Positions 1 to 11,022 of a stretch of 64,000 nucleotides of DNA are shown piece by piece. The notes beneath the pieces are model-generated. The model searched no databases, was not told where the DNA came from, and saw only the letters and a program-made list of their open reading frames with translations. Source of the stretch: Teratosphaeria epicoccoides (Eukaryota > Ascomycota > Dothideomycetes > Mycosphaerellales > Teratosphaeriaceae); the NCBI GenBank assembly GCA_021401465.1, contig JADDMT010000122.1:1-64000 (forward strand), written 5' to 3'. A program made the position numbers and the translations under genes. Position 1 is the first letter of the stretch. The number at the start of each line of letters is the position of its first letter.

Positions 1-415
1 CGACGCCTTTCTGGCGCGGTCCGCACTTTATTGTGAGCCTTCTAGGGGTTCCCTAGTATCAGGGGGAAGGCTAGATCCTTTACTACGTATGCGTACACTA
101 GTTGCTAGAACCCCTCGATTTCCATCTAGAAGGCGACTACTCCTTCTACCGCGGAGTCTCGCATCGACGCTGTTGCGCCCCTCGCTATGCGTGACTCCTT
201 GCTTATTAAGCTTAAGCCGAGACCTTTTGCTAGGTCTCCGTTAATTGCAGCGTAGCATTAGCACCCTTCATCGATGAGAGCTAATGTCCCGGTATTATTT
301 GCCAGGACTACATCAGTATAGATCAGGTTCCTGTCCATGGATCCCTTAACTCTCTCCCATCCTTCTGCTAATGTCTCCGTTACTCCCGCTTCCTGACTCC
401 GAGCGGGAGTCAATC
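1..415 (-). pseudogene. pol: Z protease (start of pol), partial
   Basis: Read in the -1 frame relative to gag. It contains a retropepsin-like core: TGTLALIDEGC near 255-290, then CYAAINGDLAKGLGLSLISK, and a C-terminal part ending in PLILG-like residues near 50. The catalytic triplet reads D-E-G rather than D-S/T-G; variants of this kind are familiar in fungal Gypsy proteases. Stops follow the catalytic Cys (TAA) and occur twice near 90-110 (TAG). The frame runs off the left edge. Confidence 0.7.
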
Positions 416-422
416 TTTTCCC
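382..422 (-). promoter_or_regulatory. Predicted -1 ribosomal frameshift signal, gag to protease
   Basis: On the minus strand the heptamer G GGA AAA (plus 416-422) sits in the gag frame, two codons before the gag TGA. A 5-nt spacer follows (411-415). Then comes a hairpin with 8-bp arms, ACTCCCGC (403-410) and GCGGGAGT (382-389), around a 13-nt loop. The protease reading resumes in the -1 frame with no gap. Heptamer type, spacer and stem match the classical -1 frameshift layout. Confidence 0.75.
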
Positions 423-1615
423 GAGTTGTTCCTCCCGGGTTCCTCTGCCATTCCATCGTCCTCTAGCGATGGCGACACTCTAGTCGTATTGATCTGGGCT
501 AGGGGTGTAGCCGAGGCGTAGGGACACCCCTTGACTTAATGTCCGGACGCTCTGCAGCAGTAGCACAGGTTATTCTCCCAGCGTTTCTCTCTCTCCGTAG
601 CGTCCACCCATCTGGCGCGTCGTTTCCCCCCGTTGTTTTGTCGGGGTCCTTTGCCGTCATATCGGTCTCCTGCGGTATGAGTCGGTGCCATGACCGTATC
701 CCTATCCGCGTCTATTCGGGATCCGACTCCGGGGTTAGGCACTTGCACGGCAGCTATAGGAATACCTTCGGAGTCCTTGTTCTTGTCTCTTAACTACCTC
801 CTATGGGCCGCCTTGAACTAGTCGGTTGCCTCGGAGTTTGTCATGACCCTTTCGACCTCCTCCGCAAACGCGTAGTAGTCCCCCTTGTCTCTTACGTTCG
901 CCATGTACATCCTGGCGGGGTTCGAAAACGAATTCTTGAGGTATCTGATCTTCGCGTCATCCGTCTACTAGTCTCCTCCTGCGGACAGCAGGAGTTCGTC
1001 GAATTCCAGCTAGTGCTCGTGCCATGGTTGGCCTGCCGCGTGTCGGAGGTTCGTGAGCTGTTCCAGAGCTCTCGCTGTCTCGTTGCTGTCCGCGAACACG
1101 GCCTCGAGTTGCGTGAGGAAAGCTTCGGGGTCCTTCGCTCCGTCCGGGCCTCCTTTCTCCCAGAAATGGCGCATCCGGGCGCGCTAGCGAGCGGGGAGGG
1201 TGTCGTAGATCGTGTTCTAGTAATAATCCGCGCCTATCAGGGGTTTTACCCTAGAGCGCGCCCTGAACGAACTCCTAATACGGAGCAGGTAATCCCTGAA
1301 CGATTCGGCTTTTCCGTCCCACGTTAGTAGCCTCCATTCTCGGGGTACTGTCGGTTCTACGACGGAGTTCGCACGCGTTGCTACGGCTAGCGCGTCCGCG
1401 AGGGTCTTCAGTAGCTCCTCTGACAGGACGCCCGGGTTCTGTCGCTGTCGGGACTCCGATTCATTTAACGCGGCCCTCGTGGCTGTCAGCTCGGCCATAA
1501 TTTGCTGTTGCTAGGTGTGCATTCCCTCGACGACACGGCGCATTTCTGCTAACGCTTCCTCGTTCGTGGATCCTTCGGACACCGGGGTTAATTGGCTAGG
1601 GGACGGCCTATCCAT
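410..1615 (-). pseudogene. gag: Z gag polyprotein with CCHC knuckle
   Basis: The frame opens at ATG 1615 and ends at TGA (410-412), 402 codons, and stays in one frame throughout. It has an N-terminal helical region, then a capsid-like segment (TWDGKAESFRDYLLRIRSSF), then a charged region and one C-terminal zinc knuckle (CYCC-RASG-H-x4-C near 505-550). About six TAG/TAA stops interrupt it, including one right after the knuckle His. All are explained by C-to-T or G-to-A change in CA/TG. Known role: Gag forms the virus-like particle and binds the RNA. Protease follows in the -1 frame. Confidence 0.8.
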
Positions 1616-1639
1616 GGTGAAATTGATCGTACTTAATGT

Positions 1640-1798
1640 CACGGGTGAACAGCGTATACACAGGGGTTCATGTGGTATTCAACAAGTACGATGGGGAGAG
1701 AAGGACTATCTGCTAGCTGTCCGGTCTTTTATAGCCGGCTTCGTCAGGGGTCGCACAGGCCCTAGCCTGTGCCAAGACTCAGGGCTTCGCCCTTCACA
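1640..1798 (-). repeat. 5' LTR of Z (inner end uncertain)
   Basis: On the minus strand it starts TGTGAAGGGCG at 1798 directly beside the CTCTA target site and carries a TATA box. The inner end cannot be fixed because the 3' LTR is outside the window; candidate CA ends lie between about 1640 and 1680. No TGG-type primer binding site was obvious. Confidence 0.6.
1726..1733 (-). promoter_or_regulatory. TATA box of the Z LTR
   Basis: The minus strand reads GGCTATAAAAGACC here, about 65 bp inside the LTR start and 110 bp upstream of the gag ATG. This is where a Pol II promoter for the genomic RNA would be expected. Confidence 0.6.
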
Positions 1799-2283
1799 CT
1801 CTAGGCCAGATCTTTAAGGATGAGGAGGATGACGACGTCTAGGATACCTTCGGTCCTAATGTGATCCCTTCGCGCTATAGTGTTACTACACTAGTTACAC
1901 CTAAGGGAGACACTAAGTCCGATGATGTAGTCGACACTTGTGTCAAGAAGCGCAAGATGATCTCGAGGGCTAAGCGCGACAGCCGCAAGCGCGCTCGAGT
2001 CTCTTCGCCTTCTAATGCTAAGGATGAGGTAGTCGTCGCGACTAGGCATAGTAAGGATGTTGCTAGTTCTCTGGCTACTATAGGCTCTAAAGACGAGCTC
2101 CCTCGCAACCTACTAAAGAAGAAGATGCCGGCCTCTCTTCGTGGCGTTGCTACCCCTGTTACTTATGGTCGCTTCGGGGTGTTTAGTAGACCCCGTGCAG
2201 GTAGGTAGTCCCTAGCGGACCGTAACAAGAAAGACTCTCCTGCTTTGGGTTTAGTCAGGAAGCTCCTAACTAGTAGTCGCTAA
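1799..2283 (+). pseudogene. G1 antisense accessory gene, 3' part
   Basis: This is the C-terminal third of the antisense gene described in full for G3 (24967-26538). It ends at TAA 2281-2283 and includes VKKRKMISRAKRDSRKRARV and the RNLLKKKMPASLRGV region. The 5' two thirds were separated from it by the Z insertion at 1798/1799. Confidence 0.75.
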
Positions 2284-2423
2284 GCATTAGCTACGAAGCT
2301 GATCTGAGCATGTCTCTTGTTCTTCTTAGGTTTATTCTAGGTGTGCCTTTAGGCATTAATGATGTATAAGTAGGGCGTTTGCTTCTCGTTGTCACTTCGC
2401 GCATTATGCACTACATACACGTG

Positions 2424-5400
2424 TTAAGAATTCTGCTCTAGAACCCTCATCTTCCTACGAATCGACCTTCTTAAGCCCTGCTTACGCCTCCTCTACTCTT
2501 TGAATTCACGGATAGCTTCTGGGGCGTTCTTGCAGTCTTCGGCTAGAACCTATTATGTGTACTTAGGTAGGTATCCTTTCTACTTCACTAGATAGTACGT
2601 TGCGCCCTTACGCCGCATACTGTCCTTAATACCCTCGACTTCCTACTCTTCGTTCTCTTCTGCTACTAGCATCGGGTCCGCAGGCTCTTTGCCCTCGCGC
2701 TATACCTATAGTTCGAGTAGAGATATGTAGAAGACGTCGTGCACATAATACGACGATAGCAACGATAGCTAGTACGCCTGCGAGCCTATTGCGTCGCGTA
2801 TCTAGAAGGGTCCGACAAACCTTAGCGTCATCTTCTTGCTTAGAAGTTTCAGCTTAAGATTCTTTGTTAATAGTAACACCTTCGTACTAACTACGTACTA
2901 CATCGGTTTAGCACAGGCGTTATTATGTTTAATCTAGGATTCTGAGGCCTTTTTCTAGTGTTCTATTAGCACCGAATGTACCTCGCGTATACGCCGCGCT
3001 AATTCCGCGGCGGCCGGCACCCTCTCCTTAGAAGACTCGTCCCGAGGCGGTTCTAGGTGTATTTCCGGATTAAAGCCATAAAGAATCTGAAATAGCGACA
3101 TGCGCATAGCAGCATACACGCTGTTATTAACTGCAAATTCCGCCATAGGAATTACGTTAGCCTAGGCATCCTGGTTCTTAGCGTAGTAGTACTAAAGGTA
3201 CTACTTAAGAGTCTAGTTCATACGTTTAGTCTGACTATTAGTCTGTAGATAGAATGCTGTACTTAGGCGGTACTTAACACGTGCCTCAAACACAAATTCT
3301 TGCTAGTATTTACTAGTAAAGACAGAACCTCGATCTAATAGGATACTTCGGGGGACACTAAAGCGCTATATGACTTCGTCGCGAAGTAGTCGCGCAAGCT
3401 TGCCGCTTATGCACTTTTTCGTACATAGGATAAAGACATTCATCTTCGAGTATTAGTCGACTACTATAAGGACAGCATTAACTACATTGCCTTTCTACTT
3501 TGCTAGTAGCAGATTAGTAATGAAATCCATAGTCAAGTCTTGCTATAGTCTCTCTAGTAGTAGGAGCGCCTAAGTATTGCCATAGGGGCAATAGCGCCGA
3601 GATTTGCTAATCTGGCACGTCTAGCAGGATTTGACATAGTCAGAGACATCCTGTTCTAGCGTAGGCTACTAGTATTTGCGTCCGAGAAGTGCGTTTGTCT
3701 TCTCTGCGCTAAAATGGCCCGCGAGTTTATCGTCATGATGAATATAGAGAAGCTGCGAACAGAGTACGTAGTTAGCAGGTACGTAGAGCCTATTGTCAAA
3801 GTACTACAAGTCGCCTGACTTGGTCTAGTACTTTAGGCTACCTGTAGTGTCCTACAGGGCTACACCCTCATTAATTAACTCCGGTTCTCGCTCTTGCAAC
3901 CGCTGAATAAGTCTCGAGACTTCTTTAAAGGGTTCTTTAGACATCGCATGCTTACCGCATGTAAGCTAGTTAACTACCGCACGGATCGAGCTAGACATAG
4001 TCGCTACAACTGCTAGATAGGAGGGTTAGTTACTAGCGGAGGCCGTGAGGCCCTATTAGACCCGCAGTCGACCTACAAGAGGAGCTAACGACAGATCGCC
4101 GCCCTAAACTACAAGCTTTGTTTACAGTGTAGGGAGAAGCTATTAGTTACCCTCCTCCCTAGTGTCGTAGTCCGGTCGTCGCGAAGGACTGTTAGCCAGA
4201 TTCGTCTTTCTAGAACGATGCTAGATAACGAAGTTAAAGCTAGCGAGGAAAGTCGCCTACCTTGCTTGCTAACTACTTAGCTGCTTTACGCCTATGAAGC
4301 CGCGAAGGTTGTTATAGTTAGTAAGTACCTTAATAGGGTACGCTACGCCTTCGAGGTAGTGTCAGTACTCCTTAAAGCTGTTAACAATAGCTAAAAGCTC
4401 TTGATCGTGAGTCTTATAGTTAAGCTTAGCGCCCTGCATCTTCCGCGACTAGAAGGCAATTAGGTACTATCGCGTACTGCCTTCGTGCAACTAGAGCTGC
4501 GATATAATTACGGCTATTACGAATTTTGAAGCATTAGTCTCTATCCGGATCTTCGTAGCAGGGTCAAAGTGCCGAAGTATAGGCGCAGTTTAAAAAGCTG
4601 CTTTAAGTTTAGAGAAGGCCTTGCTCTAAGCCTCCTCCTAAGGCACTTTCCCTAGCTTTTTTCCTTAAACCGCGCCCTTTGCGAGGGCCGTGAGGGGAGC
4701 CACGATCTTCGAGTAAGATCGTATGAATCTGCGATAGAAGTTAGTGAATCCTAGGAACACCTGCACTTCTCGGAGGGTAGTTAGCTGCGGCTACTCCGCG
4801 ATTATAGACACCCTTCAGTCATCTATGATGACCCCTTCCGTGGAGACGATATATCCGAGAAACTTAATCCTATCTGTCAGGAATGAGCACTTCTTTAGGT
4901 TTGTATACAGAGTGAACTTATAGAGCTATTTAAGCACTATCCTTAGATGCCGAATGTGCTCCTCCTTCGAGTCAGAGTAGACTAGTATATCGTCTAAATA
5001 TACTACGTAGCAGGTGTCAACGAGGCCGGCTAGGGCCCGGTTAATATACGCTTAGAACGTTGCTAGTACGTTAGTTAAGCTAAATGGTATCACTATATAC
5101 TCGAAGTGTCCGTACTACGTTTAGAATGTAGTCTTCTACTCGTTGCCCTTTCGGATCGGTATCCGATAGTAGGCGTCCTTCAAGTCGATAGACAAGAATA
5201 TAGCGGCGCGACTAAGGCGGTCAAGCGTCTCGCTAATAAGTGGTAGGGGGCAGCGGTTCTTCTAGGTTACTACGTTAAGGCCCCTATAGTTAACGTATAG
5301 GCAGAGCGTGTTGTCCTTCTTCAGGACGAACATAACTAGCGCTCCTGCCTCGCTGTTACTTCGTCGGATCCACGCGTTCCTTTACGCCTTGTAGAGGTAG

Positions 5401-7388
5401 TCTCGAAGTGTTTCGAGCTATGGTTCCGACATAGGGTACAGAGGTCAATGCAGAGGATTGTAACCCTCCTTAAGGTTAATCGCATGTTCCGCGTCTAGGG
5501 CCCGGGCATAGGCCGCAGCCTCTACGTCGAAAATATCGGCGTATTCCTCTAACTCAGGCGGAAGGGTAACGTCCTCCTTGACGTTCTATATGCGGACCGC
5601 ATACACACATTAGACCTTCTTTATGTCCTTGTAGAAGCTATGTGCGTCACGTATCTGTACTGTAGGAACTTCGCCTATAGAGCTATAGAACTAGTTGTTA
5701 GTAGCTCTATTAACAACGACTCCCTGCTTGTGGCGCTAAGGGCGGCCGAGTAGGAGCTCCTTATTAGGAACGTCTTTAGCGTAGAACACTTCGTTAGTCT
5801 CGCGCACTTCTCCTAAGGAGTCCGCAAGTTAGAGGCGCATGTTATACGCGCCTCGAGCCGCTGCGCCTTCGCCCTAAAAGGACTTCATAGTAGGGAGCAG
5901 GGCTCCTAGGATCGGCTTTAAACTAAGCCGTACGATTACCCTCTAGGGTATCACGTTAACCTCTGCAAGGTTATCTAACATACAGTCTACTAGCTTAAGC
6001 GGGCCATTAACTTAGACCGCACCAGATAGGCGCTAGGCAGGCCACGAGTCTACACTATTAGTGACAGACAGCTTAGATACCCGCGGTAGCTATTCAGTTG
6101 TCTCGGGCTTGTCCTTCTTTTACCTCCCCTCTAGGGAGGTTTCAGACACCTTGCTTACCTTCTTCCCATTACTTCGTTTAGGATAGCGAGCTGCCTAGTA
6201 GTCCCTCGCTCTACAGATGTAGTAGCTACTCGGAGGCTTCTCGCTACTGTCTTTTAGCTCAGAGGGCTTGCTCCTCCGGAATGAACTACTACGTTAGATG
6301 TAGCCCCTAGGGCGCTTGTAATAGCGACCCTTTAGTAGGTCCTCAGGACTTAGACGCTTATTGTCCTTACCGCCTGATTTTCCATTTCGCTTTAAGGTGA
6401 TCTCTATACATGTCGCAAGGGACACAAGGTCTTGCCGAGTTGTCAGAAGTTCATGAAAAGTCATGATTATGTTCCGAAGATTGTCATCAAGTTTGACGAG
6501 TAAGTGCCGCATGCGTTACGTCTTAGTATAGGGTAGCATCTGTCCCTCGAGCGTGGCGAGATAGGTAGCGAAGCTAGAGGTTGTTTGTCCCTTCCCCTGC
6601 TTAGCCCTCTCGTACTCGACAGACATAGTAAGGGCGCGATTCCCTAGATCCTCGACCTAGTCGACATAGAACTAGCGAAAGTCCGCCTATGTATACGTTC
6701 TGTTATAGACCCGCATAAGGTTATACCGCTCATGCTAATTGTTACGAGGTTCCTTATCCTCTTCGAGCTACATCACACTAAAGGCGACTCGTTCGCCCTC
6801 CATGGAATATCCGCGTAGGTTAAGCATAAAAACTGCCTTACACGCCTGCAAGAAAGTTTGAGCCTCCTTTAAGGTGTCTCCCTTAAACAGCTTCGGGTTG
6901 CGTGCGTTACGACTACCTCCTAGTTAGCCTACTATGGCCCCGAATTTAGGCACTAGGTTCGCGGGCACATGCGGAGGGTCTACGCCTCCTAGTAAGTTGT
7001 CTTCGCGGGTCCCTAGCGTGAAATCTCGCTAGATTTCTTCGTCCGCTAGTTTATTAGTACCGCTTATAGCGACGTCTTCGTCGTCCTCGCTGTTGTCGCT
7101 ACTAGGAGCAGTGCGGCTCTAGCTCTAGTTCGCAAGGCAGTTCGCGACATAATCGACAATCATGGCTACAAGGGCTAGGTCGATAGTCAGGGTTAGCTAC
7201 GGTCCCTATGCAAGGGGTCTATTACCTTGTCTGCCGCGTAATTAGCCTCTAGCGGAACTGTCGCTTAATGTAGTGTCGCTCGCAGGGGGTACTTCTACGG
7301 GCTAGTTACTTAGGCTAGCTTCGCTATCGCGGGCGCTTAGGATGGCGCTCGCTACGCGTTAGTTACGAGTTCGTAGTACTCTAGACAT
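2424..7388 (-). pseudogene. gag-pol: G1 gag-pol polyprotein, RIP-degraded
   Basis: The homologue of the G3 polyprotein (19862-24826), with the same length of 4965 bp from ATG 7388 to TAA 2424-2426. Recognisable islands include gag near 6294-6512 (VKLDDNLRNIIMTFHELLTT) and the integrase C-terminal part near 2955-3146 (MAEFAVNNSVYAAMRMS). Dozens of stops prevent translation. Equal length with G3 means decay was by substitution rather than indels. Confidence 0.85.
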
Positions 7389-7437
7389 ATCGTAGTATTC
7401 TCTGCTAGACTGCAAAGCAGGGGGGAGAAAGCAGAAC

Positions 7438-7797
7438 TAATATAGATGTATATGCTATATGATATGAAAATACCTCGTAGTATGACAGAGTAATCCGACC
7501 TTTTAGTAGGTACAAGATAGCGCTGCTTTCTGCTTATCGCAGAGGTAGCGCTAAGGGTGCTTATAACCCCTGACGCTCCTTAATTAGGGAAAGCATGTCT
7601 GAGCCTAACCCCGCAGGGGTACCGTAGGGTCAGCGACATAGGGGCGTCCTACGTCGACAACTGATCCTACTTAGACGACATACAAGCTAACGTATGTACG
7701 AAGGACCCCCTTGCTATATGTAGCAGGGTTACTACATGCTAAGGGCGGGCATTAGAACCCATGCGGTTCTAATGGCCCCCTAGTATCACCCGTATCA
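7438..7797 (-). repeat. 5' LTR of G copy 1
   Basis: 360 bp, the same length as most other G LTRs. On the plus strand it runs from TAATATAGATG (TG mutated to TA) to CCGTATCA. The internal side begins with GCAGAAC, as in the other copies. Confidence 0.9.
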
Positions 7798-10613
7798 TCA
7801 TAGCACGCCTATCGCCTAGTCAGAGGGGGCTGAAAACCGGCTAGAATCCCTACTTGCTCTAATAGCAGACGTAGAACCTAAAAACTCTAAACTAAAGGCA
7901 CGGAAATCCTATGACCTTTAGCATCGCTACTTTCTATATTATAGTTAGACAAAGCTTAAATCTCTTCATAAGGTCACGACCCTGAAGAACCTAATACCTG
8001 TATGTAAAAGCTTTGACTATAAGGCTTATAGCCCTGCTAATATGAAGAAGAAGTAAGGAAAGGTTACAGATAGAAAGCATTAGATCCTTAAGCTAATATT
8101 GTTAGACATCTACGGCCCTTTGCTATTATCGAGAGAAGGTTACAAGTATTTCCTGATCATTATAGACAATTACTCGCAGGAGGCGTAGGCATATCCGCTA
8201 AAGCATAGGTCTAACGTAGTAGATACTCTATGTTACTAGCGTAAGAAGATTAAGCTTGAGACTAATAGAGGTTAACTAATAGTAGCAAAGACTAATAACG
8301 CTAGAGCTAACGTCCCTACTAGGTTAGTAGGAGTCAGAGTATAGCATGGCGCTTAACCTGACCGAGGTATACAACTCTCGCGTAAATGGAGTTACGGAGA
8401 AGCACATTAGAGACGCTAAAAGAGTCGTTAGAGCGATGCTATAGGATGTAGGACTTCCTACAGAATTCTGGCTAGAAGCTCTAATTACGAGCTAATATAT
8501 GTATAACCTATACCTGCTAAAAATCGACAATTTATTGATCACGCTAGAGGAAGCTTAGTTAGAGTAGAGGCCTTTAGTAGACTATATCCGCGTTTAGGGG
8601 TACTAAGTCATTTCGCATATAGACCCTAAGTCGTTACTAAAGGATTTAAGGAAAGACAAGCTTATGAATTACAGACAGGAAGGCGTGTTTATTAGGTACG
8701 TTAAAGGTACTACTAAGATGTAGAAGGTTTAGGCGCTAGACATGAAGAAGGTTATTATGACAGGGTCCGTCAAATTCTTCGAAGAAAGTAAGGGAGGTGA
8801 TTTGAATCTTAGCTTTACTCCGAAGAATCAGAGTAGCTCTACACTAACGCGACAGCTAGTTAGACGTCCGCCTAAGAAGCTATCTACCCTAAACCTACAG
8901 ATAACCCGCAAGATTACGACAAATGTCTAGGTACTACCTAAACCTAAGACTAGCGAGGTCATTAAGAGACATGATCTTGACTCTAAGCACAAGTTAGAGC
9001 ATAAGTCAGAGCATGCGAAGGTGCTAAACCTACTAGTTATACTACCTGTAGTACTTGGCAAGAGGATAAGAGCAAGGTCAGAGGCATCTAAGGGCGTCAG
9101 AGTTAGAGTTAGAGATGCGGTACATAATCCAAGATAGTCTAGCGAGGTTACTAGTAAGAGAGGTCGCGATCAGAATGACAATAGTAGGTAAGAAAAGGCG
9201 AAAAGGGTAATAGAGACTATCTGTAGCTTCATTGCAATCTATGATGCCATGATTAAATCAAGCATAGATAAGGACACCTACTAGTACAAGGGCGACTAGG
9301 TTACATTTACCGCATAGGCAGAAGAGTATGGCTTAGTAGCAGTAGGAGCTAGAATGCGACTATTAGAGAAGATACCTGTCCTGAAGACATACGAGCAGGC
9401 TATCTCTAACAAGAAATAGGGGCACCTATAGTTAGAGGTAGTCTAAGCAGAGATTAGAGTACTTGAGGGTAACTAGACATACGAAACAATAGTTACACTA
9501 AAGGATGCTTACCTAATTACGTCAAAATAGGTCTTCGATGTAAAATATAACACAGATAGATTAGTTAACAAGTTTAAAGCGCGGCTAGTAGCTAGAGGTT
9601 TTAGTCAGATCCTTAGAGTTAACTTTAAGGACACCTTTGCTCTAATAGTTAGACATAATACTATCCGGATTTTTATGGCTATAGTCTGCATAAACAACTA
9701 GGAGTTATACTAGTTTAATGTTAATAATGCCTTTACCAAATTAGTCCTAAAGGAATACATTCTAACGTAAGCTCTACTAGGTACAAAGGTTAACTCTAGC
9801 GAAGTGTTAAAGCTACTAAAAAGTCTGTATGGCTTAAAGCAAGTAGCCTGAGACTAGCACTAGCTTTGCAAGAGAAAGATCAAGAAGATCGGCTTTTGTC
9901 AGAGCGAGGTAGACCCCTACCTTTTCGTCTATAATACTTAAAAGCTAATGATTTTAGTCTATGTTAATGACATTGTAATTAGAGCTAAGGGTATAGAAAA
10001 TGTGAATTAATTTAAGAGCAAGTTTGCGACATTCTTTAAGATTAAGGACCTAGGTAAGGCAACATACCTACTAAACATTAGAATAATTAGAGACCAAAGG
10101 TAGGTACCTTGCGACTAGATTAAACGCACTTTGTTAACAAAGTTCTAGAGAAGCTCATAATGACTAAGGAGAGCGCTACACTAACCTGATCGCTAATAGA
10201 CAGCTATGATGCGATCAGACTATTAGGGCCTAACAACATCAGAGTAAATTGCAAGGAGTACTAGGAGGGTATTAGGAGATAGATGTATACAGGCATTCTG
10301 ACCTAACTAGACATCGCATTCGCGCTTAGGAGACTAAGCTAGTACATATTAGACCTAGCTTAGTATTACTAGCAAGCTCTAAAGAAGCTAGGAAGATATA
10401 TGTGCTTAACAAAGGACCTTAGGATTATCTATATAGCGAAGGGTTAGAGAATACTAGAAGGATACTCTAACTCTAACTACGTAATAGACAAGACAGACTG
10501 TATATTAGTCCTAGGCAATGTCTACCTACTAGCAGGAGGTCTAGTATCCTAGACGAGTAAAAAGCAGAAGTTAGTAGCTAGATCTATAATAGAAGTAGAG
10601 TACATAGTAATAG
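7798..10613 (+). pseudogene. pol: Copia pol: integrase and reverse transcriptase, interrupted
   Basis: Degenerate Ty1/Copia pol. Seen in order: a pre-integrase region; an integrase core (LLDIYGPLLLSREGYKYF near 8100-8160); integrase C-terminal and linker region (8400-9300); reverse transcriptase (VFDVKYNTDRLVNKFKARLV near 9535-9600, SLYGLKQ near 9825, and YVNDIVI near 9959 in place of YVDDI); and the start of RNase H (VEYIV near 10600). The domain order IN-RT-RH identifies Copia. Many TAG stops and some frame changes are present, and the catalytic Asp-to-Asn change fits G-to-A mutation. The gene is cut at the left by G1 and at 10613/18783 by G2. Confidence 0.85.
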
Positions 10614-10973
10614 TGATACGGTTGATACTTAGGGGCCATTAGAGCCGCATAGGTTCCGATGCCTGCCCTTAGCATACAGTGACCCTGCTACACATAGCAA
10701 GGGGGTCCTTCGTACATACGTTAGCTTATATGTCGTCTAAGTAGGATTAATGGTTAACGTAGGATGCCCCTACGTCGCTGACTATACGATACCCCTGCGG
10801 GGATAGGCTCGGACATGCTTTCCCTAATTAAGGGGCGTTAGGGGTTATAAGCACCTCTAGCGCTACCTCTGCAATAAGCAGAAAGCAGCGCTGTCTTGTA
10901 CCTATTAAAAGGTCAGATTACTCTGTTATACTACGAGATATTTTCATATTATATAGCATATATATCTATATTA
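10614..10973 (+). repeat. 5' LTR of G copy 2
   Basis: 360 bp, TGATACGG...CTATATTA (terminal CA mutated to TA), followed by the internal GTTCTGC. Confidence 0.9.
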
Positions 10974-11022
10974 GTTCTGCTTTCTCTACCCTGCTTTACA
11001 GTCTAGCAGAGAATACTACAAT

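Larger units (their letters stand above)
1..1798 (-). mobile_element. Z: Gypsy-like LTR retrotransposon, 5' part only
   Basis: The 5' LTR, gag and the start of protease are read leftwards on the minus strand, and the rest lies beyond the left edge. The right boundary is precise. The element ends at TG...(minus strand) 1798 and is followed by CTCTA GGCCAGATC, which is how the uninterrupted G sequence reads near 48695. So Z inserted into G copy 1, and CTCTA (1799-1803) is probably its 5-bp target duplication; the partner is outside the window. Z has fewer stops and more CA dinucleotides than its host element, so it is inferred to be a later insertion. Confidence 0.8.
1799..7797 (-). mobile_element. 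G copy 1: Gypsy chromovirus, 5' part
   Basis: A minus-strand copy of family G with its 5' LTR at the right (7438-7797), a full-length gag-pol frame and part of the antisense gene. Its 3' part lies beyond the Z insertion, outside the window. On the right it abuts Copia coding sequence at 7798, so G1 interrupted the Copia element whose 5' half should lie further left. Confidence 0.85.

Noticed and set aside
803..1327. 174-codon open frame on the plus strand
   Set aside because: It is the complement of the Z gag frame (410-1615), which has the knuckle, a capsid-like motif and a frameshift signal. The plus frame has no recognisable motif.
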